Source: Lunularia cruciata (Eukaryota > Streptophyta > Marchantiopsida > Lunulariales > Lunulariaceae). From it: a stretch of DNA of 64,000 nucleotides. This document shows, piece after piece, positions 21,924 to 34,089 of this stretch. A program made the position numbers and the translations under genes. The stretch spans positions 59,114,593 to 59,178,592 of the forward strand of contig OX419759.1 of the NCBI GenBank assembly GCA_948567375.1. Direction: 5' to 3'. A model generated the notes under the pieces. It was given only the letters and a program-made list of their open reading frames with translations. It had not been told where the DNA came from and did no database searches. How positions within the stretch are numbered: position 1 is the first letter of the stretch; each line of letters opens with the position of its first letter.

Positions 21924-24900
21924 CTAAGAGAATACTTTTGATCCCATTCTTGGTGATCTTGGTAGCATAGGAGTAGATAGACACACCTATTATATCAAAT
22001 GTCAAATGGTGGTGGAGTCAATCCAATTTTGATTTATGAGATGGAGGGTTATTGTTTAGATTTCTTGTGATTGAACATCTTTTATTCTAGACAATTCAAG
22101 ACAATTCAAGATCATGGATTAAGTATACCTAAGTCTATAAAGCCCAGTTAGTCTAGTTGGGGAGTTGATCTATTTATAGGATAAACCAACTACCATGTAA
22201 AATCTGGTTGGCTCAAGATTTATAGAGAGATTTGAATCTGATGCAACAATCTATATTGCAAATACTATCATAAGCTCCAAGGAATTACTCTATTTCTAAC
22301 TCCAATGTAATAACAATGATGTCATTTTGGATCAAGGTTGAGAATTTTCAGTTAGGTGGATTGTTTTTGAGGATTTATCTAAAACTTTGAATCAAAAATT
22401 TGGTGAGATTTTGCCAAGAACTAGAGCTAGACCCTTAATTAGAGTTTTGACTACAAACACTAAACCAAGTTCTAAAGAGTGTCACAAGAGCTATAGTGGT
22501 TAAATGACATCTTGCCTTATATAATTGAAAATCTTATCTCGTAAGGTTCCATTGAGTCCTAAAACATTTGAATAAGAGTTACACAAAGGAAAATATCTCA
22601 TACATATTTCCACACAAGTCCAACTCTTTGAAGCAACACTTGGAGTATAGATAGAGAACAAGTCTTGGATAGAGAAATTCTTCTTTGATGCATAATCTTA
22701 TCAAAATCATGGAGAGTTGTTGTCAATTTTCTTGTATTTGGATCCTCTTTGTGATTTGTGACCTTGATTGTATGCCAAATTGACTTGGATTGGTGTACGA
22801 GCATTGTGCTTAGGTTTTGTTTTGTTGGGAGTGCGGTGGATTTCTCCATGGTAATGATAGAAGTGATGTCCATCAGTCAAGAGTGTGTGCTATGGTGTTA
22901 GGTTAGGTCGCTCTTTATCCTCCTACCCGATAGAACACTAGAAAAAAAAAGCTAGAACGTTCTGGTGGTTGGAGCAAAGAAGTGGGCTCAAAAAATTAGT
23001 GATAGGTCCACACACAACCTCCAATCTATAAACTCCATAGCTAGGCACTTGGTGTGTTCCTAGAGAGAGAAAAGAAAAGTATGACACAAAGGGTTCCACT
23101 ACCAATTCATGCTACCTCTTCTTCTGAAGCCTAACATGCTGTAGGCTTCCTTCACCATGACATACCTTCCTATATGGGTATGTCATGATGAAGGGTTCTT
23201 TGTCCACCTTTGCATATCTTCTCATCATCATGGCTCTTGAAATGTCCTATGAGGAAGGAGTGATTGGGGTACTTCTCCTTCTTAGTTGGGGTTAAAAGAT
23301 TCATCCTTTGGTAAAAATGAATAACAAAGGGAGATATAAGATTCACTTGCCTTCTTCATTCATGTTTTTGACAAGCTCTTGCACCCATGCCCAGAACATC
23401 ACTGCACAATTCACAATCTTCCCTTTGTAGTACTCAAAGAAGATCACTTGGCTATTGTTCAAGTAAGTTTGTTTGGATTTGACAACTTCATCATTGATTC
23501 TACTAAGATAATTTGGGTAGGATTCTTAATTCCAGAGATATACCAACCAATTTTTGGTCTTTTCATCCTTGAAAGTTGCATTGAATTTTGCTTCTAGAGC
23601 TAGATCAAGGTGAGTCCAACAGATATCCAAGGTCATGGCATCTTAGGGAGAATTTTTGGGCCCCAACAATTTCCGCCAATGTTCTTCTATCTAGGAAAAG
23701 AGTGTCACTCTTAGGTCTCCATCCCTAGATCTTGATTATCCCTTATCTCATGCAACATTGCAACTCAATTCCCAATTCCATAGCAAGAATTCCACCTGCT
23801 TGCTGCAAAGCAACTCTTGTCTATAATGAAGTGCACACTTAACCAAGCTTGGGGCCTAGATTATGAATTTGGGCAATCTACTCATGTGCCTAGGCACTTG
23901 AGGGGTTGCTACTTCCTTACCTTTCATCCTTCTCACACAACGACATTTGCTCTTAATTCAAATTCCTAAGTTTTGTAACTTCTTGCCAAGGGTGAGGAAA
24001 TTCTAATTGATCTTGTCCTAGTTAACTTAGCAAAAAGTGCAAGGGGATCTATGCCCAATGTGGGTATTTAAAGTGATGGCTCAACCATTACAAATATTTG
24101 GTAGGTGTGCACTTTGGTGAACAATAGGTCTAACAAATGTGAGTGATCAGTACAATCAAATGGTCATCAATTATAGTTCTTGTTTCATCGGCATCACATT
24201 TAAGTCCTTGGGATTCCTGCATACTCATTGACTTTTAGACTGAGTGAGTCTCAAGCTGAAAGGTCCTTTGGCCAAAGGTCTCCTTTCTAGATGAAGGTCT
24301 TTTAGTGCAAAGGGTTTCCTCACCAAAAGTACCTCCAATGAATGCCCTTTTTTTTTGGTTGAAGAGCCATGTCATGACTCCTCATTCAGATCCACTATTT
24401 ATTGTTTGTCTTCCCATAGCACATTCCTTCTGCATCATCTTTCCCTTGAAGGAGGAAATTTCCCTTGGGGTAGAAGGCAAACAAGAATAAGCTTCCCTTC
24501 TTCTTTGTTGACTAGCTATTTCTTTGTCTTCTTGAGTAACTAATTAATTTGAAAGAAAAAGCTGTACTTTGGAAAGTGGTGAGATGTCATTGGAACCATT
24601 ACAATAGTAGATTCAAATACTCATGATTTCCAATCACATCTTTTTTTGGCTTATTACAAACTCTACATGCACAACCCTCCTTGCTTTATTGACTTTCTAT
24701 TACTTGACTCTAGGAAGATAATTAAAAAACTTAGTAAGTGCATGCACACTCACACCTTTACCACCATCCTCATTGATATGATTTCACCTAATAGAGCTAG
24801 GATTCTCTCTTTTGGAGGGACAAACTCTTGAGCTTGGCTCTATGACTCTCTATTGATTGAGTACTTTTGCTTCATATCTAAAGGATTTATTATAACATTC

Positions 24901-25600
24901 CACCTACATTTGGATTAACTACATCCAACACTTCTATGGCTACAAGATTAGTGTGTTTGTGGATAGATTGAATGGTGGTTGGATTGAACGAACCACCTCC
25001 TTGATGTATGAGAGTGGATCTTGCAACTTATATAGATGGAAACTATATTACTTTTAATCTAGTGATCGTGAAATCTCTAGGAGTAGAGTCATTGGTCCAA
25101 GGATGTATTCAAGCGGGAGCAACAAGTATTATCCCCACCAAGGAGATGGAGGACCATTACACACCACCACTATCATTTGATACTTTTGTACCCTTGGTCA
25201 AATTTTTTTTTTAGGCATTGTCATCACTAGTTTGATTATCTCCTTCAAGAGACAACATAAGGTTCTTTGTAGAGGAGAATATCTTAGGTTTATTTTTTCT
25301 AACCATGCTCCTCTCATATTTTAGATAAGGAGTCTCATTCACTTTAGAAAGCTTCAAAGCATTGGGTTTTTTTTTATAGATGGGTAGTCATAATAAGAGC
25401 TCCTATTCCGTCTAGGACCCTTCTTTCCCACCTACCGAACATATAAGTGGAAGAGCTATATACCCTTCCTTCCTATCTACTACCATACATATCAATGGAA
25501 GAGCTATAGAACACACTCTTCGTATTTACTAGACATAGCATTGGAGGAGCTATATAACAAAGGTTTCTTTATAACATTAGGTTTCTTTGTTCCTTTCCTC
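21924..25600. repeat. Degraded repetitive DNA, no intact gene
   Basis: Only short frames without recognised motifs are present. About 24800-24915 (TTTTGGAGGGACAAACTC..., GACT.TCTATTGATTGAGTACTTTTGCTT) is shared with 39335-39430. Near 25440-25560 three units of an ATA-GAAGAGCTATA.AACACA type recur (GAAGAGCTATATACC, GAAGAGCTATAGAAC, GAGGAGCTATATAAC). Confidence 0.45.
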
Positions 25601-25713
25601 TTTGTTTGGCTACGGGGACATAGTTATGTATAGCGTTTTAGACGTTTTTTTCTAGGCTTCGTGCTAGTTCTCCGTTTTTGCAGTTATTGGTGCCTTGTAT
25701 TTTCATTTTTCTT

Positions 25714-25754
25714 CTCCGGATATATTACTTAGCTCGGTTTTGGCCGAGCCGGAG
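25714..25754. repeat. Small inverted repeat (GC-rich nested stems)
   Basis: GCTCGG (25732-25737) and CCGAGC (25744-25749) form a stem with a 6-base loop. Outside it CTCCGG (25714-25719) pairs with CCGGAG (25749-25754), sharing one base. It stands in an otherwise AT-rich stretch just upstream of a much longer hairpin. Function unknown. Confidence 0.6.
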
Positions 25755-25850
25755 GTCTTTTATGTATTGTATGGCTTTCTTCATACTGCTATTCTTTAAG
25801 CTTTGCTAACATAGTTTTCTTTGCAAAGCCAAAGGTATTTTCATTCAGCT

Positions 25851-25891
25851 CCATATAATTCGCTATAGAAGATCTATAGCGAATTATATGG
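25851..25891. repeat. Perfect 19-bp inverted repeat with 3-base loop
   Basis: Arm 25851-25869 (CCATATAATTCGCTATAGA) is the exact reverse complement of 25873-25891, separated by AGA. The arms do not extend further. It lies about 600 bp upstream of the ceramidase start codon. It could be a cruciform-forming site, a fused pair of short transposon ends, or a protein-binding palindrome. Confidence 0.9.
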
Positions 25892-26212
25892 TGTATATTA
25901 CAGATGTCTAATTCAGTATTGTCAAGTCTGGCAGGAAAGCACGGTTATAAACTTCAAACTAGTTTAAGAACAACCAGGTACGTTGATTGACTAACCACGT
26001 GAAAGACCTTCCGGGCACGACAGCTCCTACAAGGTTCAAAGATGAGCAGTTGATGTCACATGGACAGGTGAAATCTCTCCAGTCCCGGGATAAAGAGTCA
26101 AGAGCGTCACCTAGGGAACTCGAACACCCAAAGGACAGGTGGTAATCCTCACTGTGAAATTCTGTTCGTTCTAACTTAGCAGTCCCACCAACTTAGATCG
26201 ACTTGGTGCAGG

Positions 26213-26260
26213 GTGACACCGAAATAAGGACCCCTGTGAAGTGACGCCGAAAAAAGGTCC
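26213..26260 (+). repeat. Imperfect 20-bp direct repeat upstream of ceramidase gene
   Basis: GTGACACCGAAATAAGGACC (26213-26232) recurs as GTGACGCCGAAAAAAGGTCC (26241-26260), 17 of 20 bases identical. It lies 245-290 bp upstream of the start codon, in the presumed promoter or 5' leader. It could bind a regulator but there is no direct evidence. Confidence 0.5.
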
Positions 26261-26504
26261 TGTTTACGGCCGAAAATTTCGGGACCGACCACCGGCTTGC
26301 GGTGCCCACACGAAGAGCTGATGTCTGTGCTTGAGCGACAGACAGGGTATGATTCTTGGTACTCTTAATTAGGTGGCGAGGAGAGAAATGAAGTACAATT
26401 TACATCATCGGAGATCTCGAACCTAGCAGCAATTTGGAAATTGATCAGAATTCGTCTTTTCAATTGACTACTGGAAGTTGGCGATAATCTGGTGACTGGA
26501 AATC

Positions 26505-29307
26505 ATGCCGATGTCAAGCCGAGACCAGAAGTTTCTGTGGTGGGGAGCAGCATTTATGCTGTTCGTTCTCCTTATGCTGGTGACACCAAAAATTCCTCAA
26601 GATCAGAGCTATCACAACTTTGCGGATCGTCGCAATTATTTTGGTTTGCTTCATTGCCACTTTTCGTGTGTTTTCTTGAAGATGTTCGCTGCGAACTCGT
26701 TTTCCTTCTTCTTTTGAGAAGTTGATAGGTCAGCTATAGGTTAGAATAATAGGTTCATAATAGGTTCTGGATATCTAGGAGATTTTTGCGTCATTTGAAT
26801 CGAAAGGCAGGTGTCATCATATGTCGGTGGACTTGTAATTGACAAGCTCATCTAGTTCGATTGCGATTGAAAGTTTCGTGCGACTGTTGTGTACCAGTGG
26901 TTGCTCCAGCTAATGTACATGTTATTGGAAGGAACGACAAGTTTGTTGCAGAATCTGGACCGTTTTTACTGGTTCTATTCTGAGAGAGGTCGTAGAGCGC
27001 AGATTCTAATGTGTCAAGTAGTATATCTATCACCGGGAAATAGCTCACGGATATTAACCAGATGTTCAATCCTCGCAGGTATACCTAACACGTTGAATGT
27101 GGTTTCCAACTTTCCATTTCTGATTATCGGCGTTATTGGCTTGGTCCTTACTTTACACGGAAATACCTTTGCTTTGAGGTACGATCGCTTCTGTTACTCG
27201 AATTTCATCAAACACGTTGTTGGTCGGACCTCTTGAAGCCTTTGAAGATCTGATGTTTTCTCTTGGGACTACTGTTTGCAGTTTGAAAGGAGAACTATGG
27301 GGATGGACCGCTTTCTTTTTTGGAGTTGCATCCACGGCCTTTGGTTCTGCTTACTATCATCTCAAGCCTGACGATGCTCGTCTGATTTGGGATCGTCTTC
27401 CGGTGCGTAATCTGAAGCTGTAGTATTGATGGATATACAGTGTGTTTAAACCTACAGTTTCCGCACCCAGCTTGTTGTGTACAGGTCGAGTCTTAGGGAG
27501 TTCGGCAACACCAAATCGCACATCATTCTAAGCAGTCATTGGTTTTACGAACCTGCCCACTGGTCAAGCCCATGGACTAGGAATGATCGTCTTGGTGTTG
27601 TAAGAGCACCGTAGTTTATTCAGCAGGTTGCTTTATAAATTAGGTCCAAGGGAAAGGCCTACGACGAGGGTACATGCTCATCGGCAGGAGATGTGAAGCA
27701 TCTCATTTTTGTTCCCAGCCACGCGTACGAGCTATATTGTTAGCTGGATCGCAACCATGAGTACGCAATACCTGCTGGATGATCTTCCTCTCCCCTCAAT
27801 TACCCCTGTACTTTTTATGATACTTGGCTATGAACTAGCTTAGGAATATTCATGAGCTTGGGGTATTATGAGTGACAGACGTGCACTGATTTGCAGATGA
27901 CACTAGCGTTCTCATCAGTGATGGCTGTGTTCATCATAGAAAGAATAGATGAAATCACTGGAAGAGCATCTCTTGCTCCACTTCTTGGGGCTGGAGCCTT
28001 CAGTGTTGCTTACTGGTGGTACGTGCTTTGACCATGTAGAAGTAGCCCTTGAAAGTATTAAAGCAAGTCGAACTAGCCAGAGGCTGCAACTAGCAAGAGG
28101 ACTAACGTGCTGTCAAACATGCGTGCATGCCCGTATAACGCCATAGTTCAACTATGATCTATGCACAAAAGTTTCTCGCTCCTGAATGAACAGCTGAAAT
28201 TTTATGCTCCTGTCCTAGAGGAGGTTTACTGTTTTGTCAGAATCAACTCTCATAAAGTACTCTGTCTGCAGGTTCGCAGATGATCTTCGATTATACGCTC
28301 TGGTGCAGTTTGTACCATGTGTGGCAATCCCTGCCATGACTATAGCTCTGCCTCCTAGATACTCGCATTCATCATATTGGCTTTGGGCTGCAGGTACGCT
28401 TCCACTCACTTTAGTAGTTACAGATTGAAATGGATGCATCCAAAGTGGAAACTTCCACAAATGTCCAGTATTTCCTTTTATATAGTTTAGTAGTAGGCGC
28501 AGACAGGACCTCGTCAGTGGTTCATAAAGCTCTACTCTCATAAACGGTTATAGGCATTGATCTACTGTGCTGAATAGAATTGGTGCACAGTTCTAATGTA
28601 GTATACTGCGAACTAAGATTATTTGCATCTGTGATGTAGGCTTCTACCTATTGGCTAAAGTGCTGGAAGCCAATGACATGAAGGTCTACCGTTGGACCAA
28701 GTTTTTAGCGAGTGGCCATACTTTGAAACATCTCAGTGCCGCTTTGGTGCCAGTTTTTATCATTATCATGCTGTACAAACGAAACATTCGGAATGAGAGG
28801 TGGTTATCCTATCCCACTCTCTATTGTGCACTAGTAGGCAAGTACAGGCCTCTTGATTGGTACCGTGGATGTTCGAGTATTATCAAAGACAAGCATAGCG
28901 GTCGAGGATCTGAAGTACCCCTTGTTCCGCAAGAGTCATCAAGTTGAGACCATTCTTTGTACCCCCCCCCCCCCCAATTCCCAATCATTTCTTATGTTCA
29001 AGTTTAAGCACGGCCGTGTTTTACTTGATAGTGCATGCGATGCTTCTAGTCCTCATGGAGCTTCCTTCCGCAAATGATCTTCTTTGTAATCCTCGTAAGT
29101 ATTTATCACACTTACGCAAGGTTTCATTTATTTCGTTCAAAAGTACTTATAAAGCGAATTTGCAGGCAAAGCATGCTTGATCGATGGAAAGGACAGTGGA
29201 GAGGAACAAGTGCTGTAAGAGATGAGAGAAGCCCCGCAGGATCCAAATGGAGATACTATTGGTCTGGTTCACAAGAACAAGCTCAGAGTCTTGTTTCCAA
29301 TGCCTGA
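26505..29307 (+). CDS. ACER: Alkaline phytoceramidase (ACER/aPHC family membrane hydrolase)
   Basis: Seven exons join in frame with GT-AG introns: 26505-26643, 27079-27178, 27282-27402, 27897-28018, 28272-28393, 28640-28799 and 29166-29307, giving 301 aa. The enzyme hydrolyses the amide bond of phytoceramide to release a long-chain base and fatty acid, in endoplasmic reticulum or Golgi membranes. The protein has a hydrophobic N-terminal helix (about 10-28), IPNTLNVVSNFPF, WGWTAFFFGVASTAFGSAYYHLKPDD, FADDLRLYALVQFVPC and SGHTLKHLSAA. The zinc-site residues known from human ACER3 are all in place: Ser102, His106, Asp117 (SxxxH then D 11 later) and His228/His232 (GHxxKH). The last exon (SMLDRWKGQWRG) is assigned by splice-phase fit; reading through 28799 would instead give a different tail ending at 28947. 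A 14-C run (28962-28975) lies in the last intron. Confidence 0.9.
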
Positions 29308-29945
29308 TGTTTGGCGCAAAGCATCCCACAGAAGTCAGTTGTGAATGGTTGGCACACAAACCTTGCCGCTCACACTTGCCAGAGTGCATGAACCAGGGAA
29401 AAGCAAACTATCAAGGTCACTATTCAGTTACAACGCACTCAATTTGAAGGCCTTCCTTTCTGGTGAAGAAAGCACCAATGGATCAGCTTTTTAAGGGTGC
29501 AATTCTTTTGCAAGATGATATCTGCTCTTGCTCATGGCACATACTCGATATTAGTTCTTGAGGATTGGGTTTGTGTAAAAACCCCTGCAAGTCTTAGGCA
29601 TCTCATCTCCTTAGCGGTCATGGGACCCATTGGAAACCTGATTGCTAATTGACAGCTAATTTAGGACTGGGTAAGGCAGTTTTCACCCAAGAACATCAAA
29701 ACATGCCGTAGGCAGGCGTGTAGGATTCATGCCCGTAGCTGGCAGAATATCGTTCGTCGAAATCGGTTACACTTGTTGTAGACTTACTGTATATTACTCC
29801 TATAACACCTTTATTCTCACAAGTTAGAAGCGTTGTCCTCTGGATCCTGGCTGGAAAGCGATGCTTTATTCTGGATTGAGTTGAATTTAACTTTACCTCT
29901 ATAGGCTTCTACGAGTAGATAGATCACTGGCAGGATAGGTGGGGG
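29308..29945. other. 3' flank of ceramidase gene
   Basis: Presumed 3' untranslated region and spacer; no coding frame recognised. A long-range link to the following tandem repeat may begin near 29880 as a more diverged unit. Confidence 0.4.
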
Positions 29946-29948
29946 AAT

Positions 29949-30350
29949 GTGCTTTCTCCTCTTCTTATTGAATTCTATTGAGCACGGGTAAAAGGCACGA
30001 AGTTCTGGTATTACTCTTGCCACAGGATTATGTTCTTTAAATTCAAGAAGCTCCTTGCCACTTTCAAAGAGGAACCTGGCTATAGAAATCTGCTTTCTCC
30101 TTGTTGAATTATATTGAGCACGGCTTAAAGGCGGAAACGCTTGCACGAAGACCTTCCGATAGGACTCTTGCCATGCCACTTTCAAAGAGGAAACTTATTA
30201 TTGAATCTACTTTCTCCTTTACTTGTTAATTTTTATTGAGCAAGGCTTAAAGGCCTAATTGCTTGGCCGAATAAGTTCGAATGTTACTCATGCTATACAG
30301 TTATGTCCTCAAATGCAAGAAGCTCCTTGCCACTTGCGATCAGAAACATT
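29949..30350. repeat. Degenerate tandem repeat, about 130-bp unit, three copies
   Basis: Units begin near 29949, 30090 and 30209, each starting GCTTTCTCC or CTTTCTCC. Each then has ATTGAGCA.GG.TAAAGGC and, later, AAGCTCCTTGCCACTT or GCCATGCCACTTTCAAAGAGGAA. The middle unit has an internal deletion. The open frames on either strand (up to 122 codons) follow the repeat and are not supported as genes. Confidence 0.7.
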
Positions 30351-31265
30351 TCATAGGTTATAGTACGATGGTCTGGGATGGCAGTGACAGTCATGATAAG
30401 TGTTGTCTGAGTAGTATTAGTGTTAGTATGAATGTTTTGCCCATCCCCCCTTGTTCGGTTGATTTTCTGATATCTTCTAGGACTATAATCAGAGTCCTGC
30501 TAAGTGGATATGCCCACTTGAAATTGATGATCATCATATTGCTTGAAATCATCGACATCAGTATTACTTTGAAGAAGTTCGGTATAACTTTGATACAATT
30601 TTGGCGATAAGAAATATGGATTTCAAACTTTTAAATAAAGAGTTAATTAGAAGTCCTTGCTAACATAGAGTTTAGGGTTTTATATTACAGTGACCACAAT
30701 TAATGTGACAGTGACATACCTGATGTGTTATACTCATATACCTACAGATGGAGATGAATCATTATACTATAAGCAGTTACTCCATATGACTTTACATGAT
30801 GTCTTAATATTGATCGACTAAAGATAGTCTACATAGTCTACACATTGCATTTTATCCATATAGTCTGACCACTTTTGTAATGTTAAACTGATATGTGAAT
30901 CAATACATATTTCCATGAATTGGTATTAGGTTTTCATCATTATATATTTTACCATTGTATAATAATATAATCCAGTCGTAAATATTTATTGCAAAACAGC
31001 AGTTCCGAATTCATGATGAAATCTATTTTAGATATTCCACTATGCAAAATCAACATTAATTTAGAGTAATTAACCATACATTTAGGGAAGATAATCTCGC
31101 ATAAGTGAGAGGAGAAGATGCACCTAAGCAAGGGTAAAAGACACTCAAGCTTATTCTGTGAAGCAATTCGCAGAAAAAGGTTATGAAATAGGGATTGCAA
31201 CAAAAGATGCACCCAAGCAAAAGTGGAAGAAGTTTAGTAGATAGTCCCGAACAAGAAATATAATT
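30351..31265. other. AT-rich spacer
   Basis: No gene recognised. Two short frames (109 and 87 codons) lack motifs. Confidence 0.4.
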
Positions 31266-31271
31266 TTAAAA

Positions 31272-31352
31272 TGTCGACAGTGGGATTCGAACCCACGCCC
31301 TTTCGGACCAGTACCTGAAACTGGCGCCTTAGACCAACTCGGCCATATCGAC
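31272..31352 (-). tRNA. tRNA-Leu (anticodon CAG)
   Basis: The minus strand folds into a complete class II tRNA: acceptor GTCGATA/TGTCGAC with discriminator A, D arm with A box TGGCCGAGTTGG, and anticodon stem CCAGT/ACTGG with loop TTCAGGT (anticodon at 31315-31317). It also has a long variable arm and a T arm with B box GGTTCGAATCC. It reads CUG leucine codons. There is no intron. A T run follows on the minus strand (plus 31267-31270 AAAA) as a plausible RNA polymerase III terminator. It is nuclear in type and looks functional. Confidence 0.93.
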
Positions 31353-34085
31353 TGTTGATAACCTCCCTGGTTGAAATTATATTGTTTAATGATCTGAGAT
31401 AAAACCGAGTTAGTTCATATATCCCACTTCTACATACGTATACAAGTCGTAGTAAGGTCATTTATAACTTTATTTCTGATGAGAAAGTATATATTAAAAT
31501 TGAAGAAAATTTTCCATTGTGAATGATCTTTATTCTAGTTATTATGACTTCTTATAGAAATGATGTGGTACTTGAGTCAATTACATGTTTATCTCTTGAG
31601 AGATTAGGATTTTTATATAAATATTATAAAATAATGTTATATAATATGAGCTTACAGAAGATTATAAAGAATAATCATATAAACATCTAAGATGTAACTA
31701 CTGGTTTATATTTAAATACTTAAATCTTGAATCTAGCAGATGATAAGGGAAAGATTGACTACTGTTTAATTTGATAATGTAAATAATAAGTATGTTAAAA
31801 AAAGGTAATTTAGGGTTATTAGTTTCTATAATTTTTTAAATTTATGCTTATGAGACCTAGGCATAAAATAAACTTTTGAGAACCTTTTCCAAAACTTGTT
31901 GCATTTGAGTCTTTTAGTTATTCAGAATCATAAAATATAGATTTTCCAAATAAAAATATTATCCAAATATAAGAATTTTACTCATATTGTATTGAACACT
32001 CCAAAATAGAATATTTTTATAATTATTTTACCTTCATAAATTCTAATTATTTTAATTATTTCTAAAAAATCATAAAATTATCATTTTAAATAATTATTCT
32101 ATTATATAATAATTTATTTTTTCTACTAAATTTAAGGAAAATAAAAAAAATTCTTGATACTTAAACTATTCTTGAGATTAATATATCTCAAGTTTTCCCT
32201 TTAATTTACGAACTTCCTTTATGTAGTCTTTGTAGATAAGTGTCTTATTCAACAATTTACATAGTCCAAATTTTTCATTAGAAAGTGCATCTATCACAAC
32301 GTTACGTTTAAATTTTGTAGAACTTAGGCTTTGCAAATCTTAGGATAAAAATCTATTAATGAACTTAAATTAAGTGTTTTAATAAGATATTTCAAAGTTA
32401 CTTATATATCCAGTGTATTCCTTCACATAAAAATTTATAATAACAGAAATTCATATATGATTTTTAAGGTGTACTGGATGTCAAATAAACTCCAAAATTA
32501 AATAATATATCCATCTTATTAATACGAATTAGATCCTCAATACATCTAGCTATTAATTAAAATAGTTAACAACCGATATGACTACTTATCCAAATGAAGG
32601 GCCAGTCGGTCTTTCAACACAGCTGCACTCTGAACCGTAGGAGAGACTTTCACCTCAAACGGCTCTCATTTCCTATTTCCACTTATAACTTTGAACGTTC
32701 AATCGTATGATTGAAATGTCTAATAAGATTGAAATCTCTATGAGAGACCACTCAAGGTCATTGTAGCATTAATTTCCTGGCCCTTATGTGCTACAATGGC
32801 AAACACAACTGAAAGCTATGTTATAAGGCAAAACAAATCCAGAATAATTACTTAAGTCCGGATTGTTCTCTTCAACTTGAAAAGCACCCAAAGTAGTAAG
32901 AAGTAAGGAATATCTTCCAATTGGGTTATGGAACAAGCTGTCCCTTTGGCACCCATGTCTAAATTAGATCCTTTGAGGCAAACAGAAAAATCAGGAGCTG
33001 CTGTAGGAAGCAGGATAAGTCGCTCTTTAATCTTAATGTCGAACAAACAACCAACCGTGAAAATGAGGTTTCATTCCAAAGGACCCCAAAAAGTGAGTTT
33101 ATTTTCTTAAAAAACGTAAGTAATATAACAAACTGTAAAATGTATGCGTTAGAAAGGGTTAACAACTTTAAGATCTTTAATCAGATTTGAACTGAGCTTC
33201 ATGGAAGCTTTATTCCACACATGAGACTGGTCAAATATAAATTTAGGTTATTTGAATAATAATAATAATAATAGAATTTTGATATTTTATTTATATATAA
33301 AGTAATATCTTCAGATCTCATTAAAGCTTTATTTGCAATTGAAGCTAAGTTAAAATATTTGAACAGTAGTAAATAAAATCACCATATTTCTATTTTATAT
33401 AGTTAGCTATTCACTAGGTCATATCAATAAAACTTATCAAGAATTTTTAGCTATAAAAATTTTACAAATATCAATCAACAAGTTCTATTAATGTTACTTT
33501 ACCTCATCTACAAAGTTACTAGTTAAAATTACTTACCTCATCTAAAAGACCAAAGAGGTGTTCCAAAATTTACTTGCTCATTGTATTGTCTAATCTTGTA
33601 TTTGATTGTAAGGACTAAGAAGGACTTTTAAGGACTAAGAAGATTATACATTGAATACACACTATCTTTTGATTATGCAAAAGTGAATTGATTACACCAG
33701 TACTAGAGAACATTGTTGTGTGTCTTTCTCCACTAGTATATTGGATTAAATCTGACCTGTAGTCACCTTGATATTGTATTGGATCTACTTCCCATAAAGC
33801 TCCTATCATTTTTACCTCACCTAGTTAAGAAAGTCAATAGTACTTTCTATACAACCTTGCTACCTTATATCTATTTCAGTCAAGTTGTCATGTAGGACTT
33901 TGGACATGATACTCCCATTGCAATTTTATTTTCATTCTCTAAGTTCATTCTCTAGTCTTGTTTTGCTGAAAATCACATTCGTAGAAAAAAACTCAAGAGA
34001 GAAAATGACTAAATATTGTAAGCCTTTTTTGATGTTATTACCTTTGATCTTGATATTGTGAATTCAATGCTTTGTTATGATAAAG
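31353..34085. other. AT-rich intergenic DNA, no gene seen
   Basis: Very AT-rich from 31.4 to 32.5 kb and from 33.2 to 34.0 kb, with an (AAT)n run near 33257-33273. A less AT-rich island at about 32590-33100 has open frames of 60-68 codons on both strands but no recognisable protein. Confidence 0.45.
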
Positions 34086-34089
34086 AGAG

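Noticed and set aside
28944-29307. Separate small gene downstream of the ceramidase
   Set aside because: Its last part fits as the terminal ceramidase exon by splice phase and sequence; the rest is intronic and includes a 14-C run.
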